DNA of 31,463 nt. It comes from Candidatus Harrisonbacteria bacterium. Lineage in GTDB: Bacteria > Patescibacteriota > Minisyncoccia > UBA6257 > UBA11618. The stretch is taken from positions 1-31,463 of the forward strand of contig JAHFLM010000001.1 in the NCBI GenBank assembly GCA_023244865.1. The letters are read 5' to 3'. The position numbers were made by a program, and so were the translations under genes. The notes below the pieces were generated by a model that was not told the DNA's origin, did not search any database, and was given only the letters and a program-made list of their open reading frames with translations. Below, one piece after another: positions 25,369-31,463 of the stretch. Every line of letters starts with the position of its first letter. Position 1 is the first letter of the stretch.

Positions 25369-26757
25369 ATGGCTAAGAAAACCACGCACAAAGTTAAAGG
25401 CGAAGATTGGGGGCTAGAAGAAGCCGCTACCCCAGACTTCAAGGCCAACAAAGCCAAGATAAAAGTAGTGGGTGTGGGTGGTGGCGGTGGTCATGCGGTC
25501 TCTCGCATGCGCGATGAGTTTCATAAATCAATCGAATTTATTGCGATTAATACCGACAACCAAGATCTAGAATTTTGTAACGTTGATCGCAAAATTTACA
25601 TCGGTAAAAATGTGACTCGTGGTTTGGGTGCTGGCATGAACCCTGACCTTGGTCGCCAAGCCGCCGAAGAAAATCGCAACGAAATCGCCGACGCTCTTTC
25701 CGGCGCCGATCTAGTTTTTATTACTGCGGGGCTTGGTGGCGGCACCGGTTCTGGTGCCTCTTCCACTGTCGCCGACATCGCTCACGAACTAGGCGCGATC
25801 GTCGTCGCCGTCTTAACCAAACCTTTTAGCTTCGAAGGTTTACATCGAGCAAGGATTGCCGACGAAGCCCTTTCTCGCATCAAGGATAAAATCGATTCTT
25901 ATATTGTGGTGAACAACGATAAGATTTTCGACGTGATTAATAAAGACACCTCGATCGTTAAAGCCTTCGAGTGCATCGACAATGTTTTGAAAGGCGCCGT
26001 CCAAGGCATTTCCGATTTAATTTCTATGCCCGGCACAGTGAATGTCGACTTCGCCGACATCAAAGCTATTATGCAAAATTCCGGTGGGGCACTTGTGGGC
26101 GTTGGCCTAGCCGAAGGCAAAGACAGAAGTATCAACGCCGTCAATCAAGTCCTTTCTTCACCTCTTATTGATATTAATATTGCCGGTGCGAAGGGGATTC
26201 TTTTCAGTGTTTCCGGTCGCGACATGAAAATGCTTGAGGTCAACGAAATCGCCAAAACCATTAATTCCATTGTTGGCCCAGGTGCTAAAACCATCTTCGG
26301 TGTTTACAACGACCGCCGTCTTAAAATGGGGGAGTTGAAAGTCACTTTAATTGCTACTGGTTTTGAAGACCGAGATAAAAGTTTGCTTCAAGTTGGTAAA
26401 ACTCCAGTCATCGAAGTGGAGCGTGGCTCCGATCTTTTTTCCGACGTCAAAATCTCTTCCAAAGAAGAATTACCCAAACCAAACTTACCCATCCCATCTT
26501 TCAAATTAGACATTAAGCCTCTCGGCACCTCAACCGAACCAGTGAAAATGGATTCTAGACCCAATCACGATCCTCACACGAAGCCTATCACTTTTAGAGA
26601 GCCAATTTCCAAAGAAAAATTAAACGCTGTTGTAGAAGATTCTAAAGACTGGAATCGCGTCGAGTCTAAAGAAAAAGCCATTCCACCACCCGACCCCAAA
26701 ACCAAAGAAGACAGCTTCTGGGACATTCCCGCCTTCATGCGTCGCAAAAAGAAATAA
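25369..26757 (+). CDS. ftsZ: Cell division protein FtsZ
   Basis: FtsZ is the tubulin-like GTPase that forms the division ring. The tubulin signature GGGTGSG is at residues 123-129, with KIKVVGVGGGGGHAV (nucleotide-binding loop) near 30-45, NTDNQDL, and the catalytic T7-loop region VNVDFADIKAIM. The GTPase core ends near residue 345, followed by a Pro/Lys/Glu-rich linker of about 100 residues and the C-terminal peptide WDIPAFMRRKKK, which binds FtsA. An N-terminal extension of about 28 residues precedes the core. FtsA ends in a similar PAFFKK motif. The gene is separated from ftsA by 1.3 kb of minus-strand genes and has its own -10 box. Confidence 0.97.
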   Translation: MAKKTTHKVKGEDWGLEEAATPDFKANKAKIKVVGVGGGGGHAVSRMRDEFHKSIEFIAINTDNQDLEFCNVDRKIYIGKNVTRGLGAGMNPDLGRQAAEENRNEIADALSGADLVFITAGLGGGTGSGASSTVADIAHELGAIVVAVLTKPFSFEGLHRARIADEALSRIKDKIDSYIVVNNDKIFDVINKDTSIVKAFECIDNVLKGAVQGISDLISMPGTVNVDFADIKAIMQNSGGALVGVGLAEGKDRSINAVNQVLSSPLIDINIAGAKGILFSVSGRDMKMLEVNEIAKTINSIVGPGAKTIFGVYNDRRLKMGELKVTLIATGFEDRDKSLLQVGKTPVIEVERGSDLFSDVKISSKEELPKPNLPIPSFKLDIKPLGTSTEPVKMDSRPNHDPHTKPITFREPISKEKLNAVVEDSKDWNRVESKEKAIPPPDPKTKEDSFWDIPAFMRRKKK

Positions 26758-26762
26758 GATTT

Positions 26763-26796
26763 CAAAAAAACAGTCATGTAAATTGGCTGTTTTTTG
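26763..26796 (+). terminator. Terminator of ftsZ
   Basis: AAAACAGTC (26767-26775) pairs with GGCTGTTTT (26785-26793, one T-G pair), followed by TTTG. Confidence 0.8.
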
Positions 26797-26859
26797 TATT
26801 TTCATACCAACATAATAAAACTACCAGCTCGTCCATCTATTGCTTTTTTTTAGCACCAC

Positions 26860-26865
26860 TATAAT
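26860..26865 (+). promoter_or_regulatory. -10 box of nrdA
   Basis: A perfect TATAAT with only a weak -35 (TATTGC, 16 bases upstream) gives a leader of about 45 bases that is A-rich and has no Shine-Dalgarno site. Confidence 0.45.
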
Positions 26866-26918
26866 TAAGTTAATAAGGTCTAAAAGTAGGATAAAAAGTC
26901 ATAAAAAAATAATAAAAA

Positions 26919-29693
26919 ATGTTAGGCAAAATTAAGAAGCGTAGTGGTAACTTGGTTGATTTTGATGAAAAAAGAATTGAGTCGGCTCTCGGCAAGGCCT
27001 TCATGGCCACCAATACCCCGCACAGTGAAGATTTGTTGCGTGACCTTACGCATAAAATTTTAGTTAATCTCGAAGCAATTTATGACAGTATCAAAATTCC
27101 AAGCGTAGAAGAAGTTCAAGATTTGGTAGAAAAGCAATTGGCTGAAGACGGCTTTTTCGACGTTTCTAAGTCCTACATTATTTATCGCCTCGAAAGAGAG
27201 CGCCTCCGCGATCGTCACAAGAAAGACCTTTTGAGGCGTCTCGAGAAAAAGGAGTTAAAAGTTAAAAAGAGAAATGGTAATTTGGTTTCGTTCGACATTT
27301 ACGAAATTGAAAAAGAGCTTGAGCCTTTGGTAAAAGATTTTGGTGAGACTATCGATACCCTAAGCATCATCGAAGACGCTAAGAACAATATTTTTGAAGG
27401 TATTTCGACCAAAGAAATCAACCAAGCCATCTTAATGGCGATCAAAAATCGTCTAGATCTTGACCCCGCCTATTCCTACATGGCTGCTAGGTTTTTGTTT
27501 AACGATCTCTACAAAGAAGTCATCGACACTTCGCTCGCCAGCCCCACTTTCAAAGATACTTACAAGAATAATTTAGAAGCTAAAATTTCACTGGGGGTGA
27601 GGCTCGGTCGTCTTGATCCGCGCTTACTTAATTTCGACTTTGAAAAATTAAAAAAAGTGCTCGACCCTAGTCGCGACCACCTATTCTCTTATCTTGGCGC
27701 TCAAGTTCTTTATGATCGTTATTTTGTGAAAGACCATGATCAAAATATTTTGGAATGCCCGCAGTATTTTTGGATGAGAATCGCGATGGGCCTAGCTTTA
27801 AATGAAAAAGACAAAGATGAAAAAGCTATCGAGTTTTATAATTTAATTTCTCAATTGCTTTACGTACCATCCTCCCCGACTCTTTTCCATTCCGGCACCA
27901 TGCACCCCCAGATGAGTTCTTGTTACCTCACGACCGTCGAAGATGATTTGCATAATATTTTTAAGTGTATCGGTGACAACGCTCAGCTTTCTAAGTATTC
28001 CGGTGGTTTGGGTAACGATTGGACCAATATCCGTGGCACCGGCGCCCTTATCAAGAGCACTAATGTGACAAGTCAGGGCGTCATCCCATTCTTGAAGATC
28101 GTTGATTCCACAACTGCCGCCATTAATCGTAGTGGTAAACGCCGCGGCGCCACCTGTATCTATTTAGAAACTTGGCACTATGACATCGAAGAATTTTTAG
28201 AGCTTCGTAAAAATACTGGCGATGATCGTCGTCGCACTCACGACACTAACACTGCGAACTGGATCCCTGACCTTTTTATCGAAAGAGTTTTAACTGATGG
28301 TGAGTGGACTCTCTTTTCTTCCGAAGAGGTGCCAGATTTGCATCACACCTATGGCCGAGAATTTAAGCGTCGTTATGAGGAATATGAAAGGCGAGTAGAG
28401 GAGGGAAGTATTAAGCTTTATAAAAAAATCAAAGCCAAAGATTTGTGGCGTAAAATGATCACGATGCTTTTCGAAACCGGTCACCCGTGGATTACCTTCA
28501 AAGACCCGTGCAACGTCCGTTCCCCGCAAGATCATTGTGGCGTCGTGAAGTGTTCTAATCTTTGCACCGAGATCACCCTCAATACTTCCAAAGAAGAGAC
28601 CGCTGTTTGTAATCTAGGCTCCATCAATCTTTTATCACATTGCGTGAAAGGTAAAATGGACTGGGAAACCCTTAGGGAATCTGTTTCGGTTGCCATGCGC
28701 ATGTTGGATAACACGATCGACCTAAACTTCTACCCCACTCCTGAATCTGAAAATTCTAATTTGAAACACCGCCCAGTGGGTTTGGGAATTATGGGTTTGC
28801 AAGATTGCTTCTACGAATTAAATTACCAGTTTGAAAGTACCGAAGCAGTGAATTTTTCCGATGAGGTTATGGAGTTTATTTCTTATCATGCCATTTCCGC
28901 TTCCGCGCAATTAGCCTTCGAGCGCGGCGCTTATTTAAGCTATCGAAATTCTAAGTGGGACAGGGGATTATTACCTATCGACACCATTAAGCTCCTAGAA
29001 GAGGAGCGTGGTCGCGCTACGGGCATCGAGCCTATTACGAGGCTAGATTGGAGTGTTGTGAGGGAGCTTGTGAAAAAGCATGGCATGAGAAATTCTAACT
29101 GCATGGCAATCGCCCCAACCGCCACCATTGCGAACATTGCCGGCTGTTTGCCATCGATCGAGCCGATCTATAAAAATCTTTACGTGAAGTCTAACTTCAG
29201 CGGTGAATTTACAATCATTAACAAGAACTTAGTTGAAGATCTTCAGGCTCTCAATCTTTGGAGTCAGGAAATGCTCGACAAGATTAAATACTACGACGGC
29301 AGCATTCAAAACATTTTCGAAATCCCAGCCGACATTCGAGCTAAATATAAAGAAGTCTTCGAAATCGATCCTTATTGGTTGATTTTGCACGCCGCTTATC
29401 GTGGTAAGTGGATCGATCAGAGCCAATCCCTAAATATCTTTACCTCGAGCCAGTCCGGCCCCTTCATCGCCGATATTTATTTAAACGCTTGGCGTTATGG
29501 CTTGAAGACCACTTATTATTTAAGAACCTTAGCCGCCTCTTCTGTGGAAAAAAGCACGCTCGACATTAATAAGAAATACGAGGGCAAAGAATTAGATGCT
29601 TCAGGTAGCTCCAAAGAGCCAGAAGTTGTCTTAGTCGCCGCTAAGCCAAAGATTACTGTTTTCGAAGATGGCACCTGCGAGAGTTGTCAGTAA
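26919..29693 (+). CDS. nrdA: Ribonucleoside-diphosphate reductase, alpha subunit, with two ATP cones
   Basis: The catalytic subunit of class I ribonucleotide reductase, making deoxynucleotides. The 924 residues begin with two successive ATP-cone domains (KIKKRSGNLVDFDEKRI near 3-17 and KVKKRNGNLVSFDIYEI near 114-130), which sense ATP/dATP. Then comes the catalytic barrel: PSSPTLFHSGT, SSCYL (C335, one redox Cys), NLCTEI (C549 thiyl radical, E551), AVCNLGSINL (C564, second redox Cys), VGLGIMGLQD and PTATIANIAG. The C-terminal CESC (C920, C923) carries the mobile thiol pair. Two cones instead of one suggests more complex allosteric control. nrdB lies 360 bases downstream behind a putative RNA gene. 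Confidence 0.95.
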   Translation: MLGKIKKRSGNLVDFDEKRIESALGKAFMATNTPHSEDLLRDLTHKILVNLEAIYDSIKIPSVEEVQDLVEKQLAEDGFFDVSKSYIIYRLERERLRDRHKKDLLRRLEKKELKVKKRNGNLVSFDIYEIEKELEPLVKDFGETIDTLSIIEDAKNNIFEGISTKEINQAILMAIKNRLDLDPAYSYMAARFLFNDLYKEVIDTSLASPTFKDTYKNNLEAKISLGVRLGRLDPRLLNFDFEKLKKVLDPSRDHLFSYLGAQVLYDRYFVKDHDQNILECPQYFWMRIAMGLALNEKDKDEKAIEFYNLISQLLYVPSSPTLFHSGTMHPQMSSCYLTTVEDDLHNIFKCIGDNAQLSKYSGGLGNDWTNIRGTGALIKSTNVTSQGVIPFLKIVDSTTAAINRSGKRRGATCIYLETWHYDIEEFLELRKNTGDDRRRTHDTNTANWIPDLFIERVLTDGEWTLFSSEEVPDLHHTYGREFKRRYEEYERRVEEGSIKLYKKIKAKDLWRKMITMLFETGHPWITFKDPCNVRSPQDHCGVVKCSNLCTEITLNTSKEETAVCNLGSINLLSHCVKGKMDWETLRESVSVAMRMLDNTIDLNFYPTPESENSNLKHRPVGLGIMGLQDCFYELNYQFESTEAVNFSDEVMEFISYHAISASAQLAFERGAYLSYRNSKWDRGLLPIDTIKLLEEERGRATGIEPITRLDWSVVRELVKKHGMRNSNCMAIAPTATIANIAGCLPSIEPIYKNLYVKSNFSGEFTIINKNLVEDLQALNLWSQEMLDKIKYYDGSIQNIFEIPADIRAKYKEVFEIDPYWLILHAAYRGKWIDQSQSLNIFTSSQSGPFIADIYLNAWRYGLKTTYYLRTLAASSVEKSTLDINKKYEGKELDASGSSKEPEVVLVAAKPKITVFEDGTCESCQ

Positions 29694-29704
29694 ATTATGC
29701 GTTT

Positions 29705-29735
29705 TGTCATTCCTGCGGAGGCAGGAATCTAATCT
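29705..29735 (+). repeat. Solo end module of the TGTCATTC family
   Basis: TGTCATTCCTGC...GCAGGAATCTAATCT is the reverse complement of the right end of copies B and D and forms the ATTCCTGC/GCAGGAAT hairpin. It follows the nrdA stop and is the only repeat in this part of the window. Confidence 0.7.
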
Positions 29736-29795
29736 ATTAACGTTATCCTCAATCCACTTATCCTGAATAGAGTTGGAGGGTGCGAGTCCTGCTAA

Positions 29796-29819
29796 TAAAA
29801 AAAGGCCATAAGGCCTTTT
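29796..29819 (-). terminator. Terminator of the putative RNA beside nrdB
   Basis: On the minus strand AAAGGCC pairs with GGCCTTT around TTAT (plus 29801-29807 and 29812-29818), followed by a run of T. Confidence 0.85.
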
Positions 29820-29942
29820 GAAAGACTGCGTGGGGAGTGACAGGATTTTGTTCGTTGGAACATTACCCGCACCTTTTCCGTCTCATAAAAGAGAATTTAG
29901 GAAACGCCCTGGATCCGGGCCGCACCTCTCCACGCAGTTTAT
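29797..29942 (-). ncRNA. Putative structured small RNA (about 145 nt) between nrdA and nrdB
   Basis: A promoter (29949-29976) and a terminator (29796-29819) on the minus strand bracket a gene-free segment. ACTGCGTGG at its 5' end pairs perfectly with CCACGCAGT at its 3' end (plus 29930-29938 and 29825-29833), extended past one mismatch by GAG/CTC. Within this closing stem lie three small hairpins: GCCC/GGGC, TTCC..TCTC/GAGA..GGAA, and TGTTC/GAACA. GGTGCGG occurs twice. The SRP RNA hallmarks and 6S RNA layout were considered and do not fit well. The identity is open. Confidence 0.6.
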
Positions 29943-29948
29943 CTCGCT

Positions 29949-29976
29949 ATAATAGCAGTTAAATAAAATTTATCAA
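29949..29976 (-). promoter_or_regulatory. Promoter of the putative RNA
   Basis: On the minus strand TTGATA (29971-29976), 16 bases, then extended -10 TGC-TATTAT (hexamer 29949-29954). Confidence 0.7.
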
Positions 29977-30054
29977 CAGCTTAAACTTTGGCTTTAGCGA
30001 GCCTCTTTTCAGTCAACATTTGCATCACTTAACATACTCGTTCAAAATCATTCT

Positions 30055-31056
30055 ATGGAAGTTAAAAAAATCTTAAATTGTTCTACGACCGATCCGAATA
30101 AAATCTTGCCAATTAAATATCAGTGGGCAAGAAAGTACTATAAAACAGGTGTCGCTAATAACTGGACTCCAGAAGAGGTGGGCATGCAGAAAGATGTGGA
30201 GACTTGGAAGAACCCGGCTGGCTTAACTGAAGATGAACGTCGTTTAATTATTTGGAACATGGGCTTTTTTTCGACCGCAGAAAGCTTAACTGCTAATAAT
30301 CTTGTTTTGACTATCTACAAGCACATTACTAATCCAGAATGTCGCCAATATCTTCTGCGCCAAGCTTTCGAAGAGGCAATTCACACCGACACGTTTATTT
30401 ATTGCTGCGACACCCTAGGGCTCAATCCTGATGATGTTTATAATATGTATCTCAAGATCCCTAGCATTAAGAGAAAAGACGATTTTGTGGTGGCGATGAC
30501 GAAGTCTCTTATGGATCCAGATTTCACCACCGACAGCACTCAAAATATCAGGCTTTTCGTCCATGATCTCATTGGTTTTTACGTCATCATGGAAGGTATT
30601 TTCTTTTACGCTGGCTTTGTGATGATGCTTTCTTTCTTGCGTCAAAATAAAATGGTGGGAGTAGGGGAGCAGTTTCAGTTTATTTTACGAGATGAATCGA
30701 TCCACCTCGCTTTCGGAGCTGATTTGATTAACGCGATCATCGCCGAAAACCCGACTATTTGGACGGCTGATTTTCAAGAATTGGTTATAAGTAATATTAA
30801 GCAGGCGGTAGAGTTAGAGTACGAATACGCCAAAGATTGTCTACCTAGAGGCATTTTAGGCCTCAATGCGGAGACTATTAGAGAGTATATTCAATACATC
30901 GCCGACCGCCGTTTAGAAAGAATTGGCTTAACCAAAGTCTATGGCTCTGCTAACCCCTTCCCATGGATGAGCGAGATTATCGACCTTAAAAAAGAGAAAA
31001 ACTTCTTCGAAACCCGAGTCACCGAATACCAAAGCGGCACCATCAAGTGGGAGTAA
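30055..31056 (+). CDS. nrdB: Ribonucleoside-diphosphate reductase, beta subunit, Phe-for-Tyr type
   Basis: The 333-residue beta subunit supplies the radical for NrdA. All six metal ligands can be assigned: E76 (STAESL), E107 and H110 (EEAIHTDTF), E180 (VIMEGIFF), E214 and H217 (RDESIH). The position that holds the radical Tyr in Escherichia coli (four residues after the first His) is Phe, F114, and the first ligand is Glu instead of Asp. In Chlamydia trachomatis the same pair of changes goes with a Mn/Fe cofactor and no tyrosyl radical (class Ic), so a similar cofactor is inferred here. The start is the first in-frame ATG, and homology begins shortly after. It is transcribed away from the putative RNA. 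Confidence 0.93.
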   Translation: MEVKKILNCSTTDPNKILPIKYQWARKYYKTGVANNWTPEEVGMQKDVETWKNPAGLTEDERRLIIWNMGFFSTAESLTANNLVLTIYKHITNPECRQYLLRQAFEEAIHTDTFIYCCDTLGLNPDDVYNMYLKIPSIKRKDDFVVAMTKSLMDPDFTTDSTQNIRLFVHDLIGFYVIMEGIFFYAGFVMMLSFLRQNKMVGVGEQFQFILRDESIHLAFGADLINAIIAENPTIWTADFQELVISNIKQAVELEYEYAKDCLPRGILGLNAETIREYIQYIADRRLERIGLTKVYGSANPFPWMSEIIDLKKEKNFFETRVTEYQSGTIKWE

Positions 31057-31072
31057 TTTTAATCTGTCGTTT

Positions 31073-31453
31073 CTAAGTCACCTTACTCGCCGCTATAATC
31101 TCCATCAACCTCTTCTTTATAATATTAATCGTGTGTTGAATCGAAGAAAGTAGAATCTGTTTCACTGCCGCCGAAGCCAATTGCCTGTTGCCAGCAAGCT
31201 TTTTTTGCACTGCTAAGGTTTTCACGGCAAAGACTGCTCTTGTGGTTATTAGAGTTAATCCACTAGTACCGCCAGCCGCCAAGATATTAGGTTTGGTAGC
31301 CGCTATTTTTTTTAAAATATAAATAGGGTCGGGTGCTACGCAAGAATTAACGTTGCTCAAATTTACCTGCTGGGCTTGCATAATTTGCGGCAGCAAAAAA
31401 ATCACCAAAAATAAACCATTCCAAAGCCTCTTTGTTCCTAGAGTCCTATTCAT
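31073..31453 (-). CDS. Small exported hypothetical protein (126 aa)
   Basis: The product begins MNRTLGTKRLWNGLFLVIFLLPQIMQA, a signal peptide with likely cleavage after MQA at about 27. The mature part has two moderately hydrophobic stretches (NILAAGGTSGLTLITTRAVFAV and ASAAVKQILLSSIQHTINII) separated by Lys-rich residues, which would fit a small membrane or pilin-like subunit, but no prepilin motif is seen. A single Cys lies at NSCVAP. A -10-like TATAAT (31458-31463) ends four bases before the ATG, so the transcript is near-leaderless. The gene faces nrdB and ends 16 bases from it with no obvious terminator between. Family not recognised. Confidence 0.6.
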   Translation of the reverse strand: MNRTLGTKRLWNGLFLVIFLLPQIMQAQQVNLSNVNSCVAPDPIYILKKIAATKPNILAAGGTSGLTLITTRAVFAVKTLAVQKKLAGNRQLASAAVKQILLSSIQHTINIIKKRLMEIIAASKVT

Positions 31454-31463
31454 TAAAATTATA

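Noticed and set aside
29797..29942. SRP RNA or 6S RNA as identity of the RNA beside nrdB
   Set aside because: The conserved SRP domain IV bulges and GGAA-type tip are absent, and the multi-hairpin layout does not give the long bubble of 6S RNA. Left as unidentified.

Overview
The window looks like a piece of a Patescibacteria (Candidate Phyla Radiation) chromosome, most like a Parcubacteria-type genome. This is an inference from gene content: a release factor 1 without its N-terminal domain, a zinc-type L31, L25 and S21, a split two-gene transketolase, a short YbeY, a coiled-coil lytic transglycosylase, FtsA/FtsZ, many small exported proteins of unknown function, and core genes that often start right behind a -10 box with no Shine-Dalgarno site. 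No 16S rRNA or marker phylogeny is available here to confirm it. The standard bacterial code fits all genes.

Layout. 1-2016: the end of a phospholipase C/nuclease-like protein and two small genes, each of the latter with its own consensus promoter, strong ribosome binding site and terminator. 2018-3157: rpe between repeat elements. 3158-5354: a minus-strand array of six small related genes of no known function. 5554-6322: a strong divergent promoter, about 620 bases with no credible gene but many complementary arms (putative large structured RNA), then tRNA-Arg(TCT) and a terminator. 6374-9675: transketolase N and C halves and a PfkB-family kinase, separated by repeats. 9828-10871: a two-gene cassette of unknown function. 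10947-16300: a large hypothetical protein, class II fructose-bisphosphate aldolase, L25, a lytic transglycosylase and an exported coiled-coil protein. 16315-17633: a putative small RNA, a 34-bp perfect inverted repeat, then prfA and rpmE on the minus strand. 17753-22387: a hypothetical gene, lepB, hisS, HIT, rpsU, yqeY and a low-molecular-weight phosphatase. 22454-26796: ybeY-ftsA, three small minus-strand genes with a shared hairpin leader, then ftsZ. 26860-31056: nrdA, a putative minus-strand structured RNA, and nrdB of the Phe-for-Tyr type. 31073-31453: a small exported protein.

How the genes work together. rpe, the two transketolase halves and aldolase form a compact sugar-phosphate module (non-oxidative pentose phosphate pathway plus lower glycolysis entry). 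ftsA and ftsZ run cell division, nrdA/nrdB make deoxynucleotides, and prfA, rpmE, rplY, rpsU, hisS and ybeY serve translation.

The genome shows two styles of gene start. Many conserved genes look leaderless or have very short leaders and sit next to mosaic TGTCATTC...GAATGACA repeats. The unknown small genes carry consensus promoters, AGGAGG-type sites and private terminators, as expected of independently regulated or transferred cassettes. The most notable unexplained items are the six-gene array and the large RNA candidate that share a divergent control region with two matching dyads, the hairpin leader repeated before three small genes between ftsA and ftsZ, and the RNA candidate beside nrdB.
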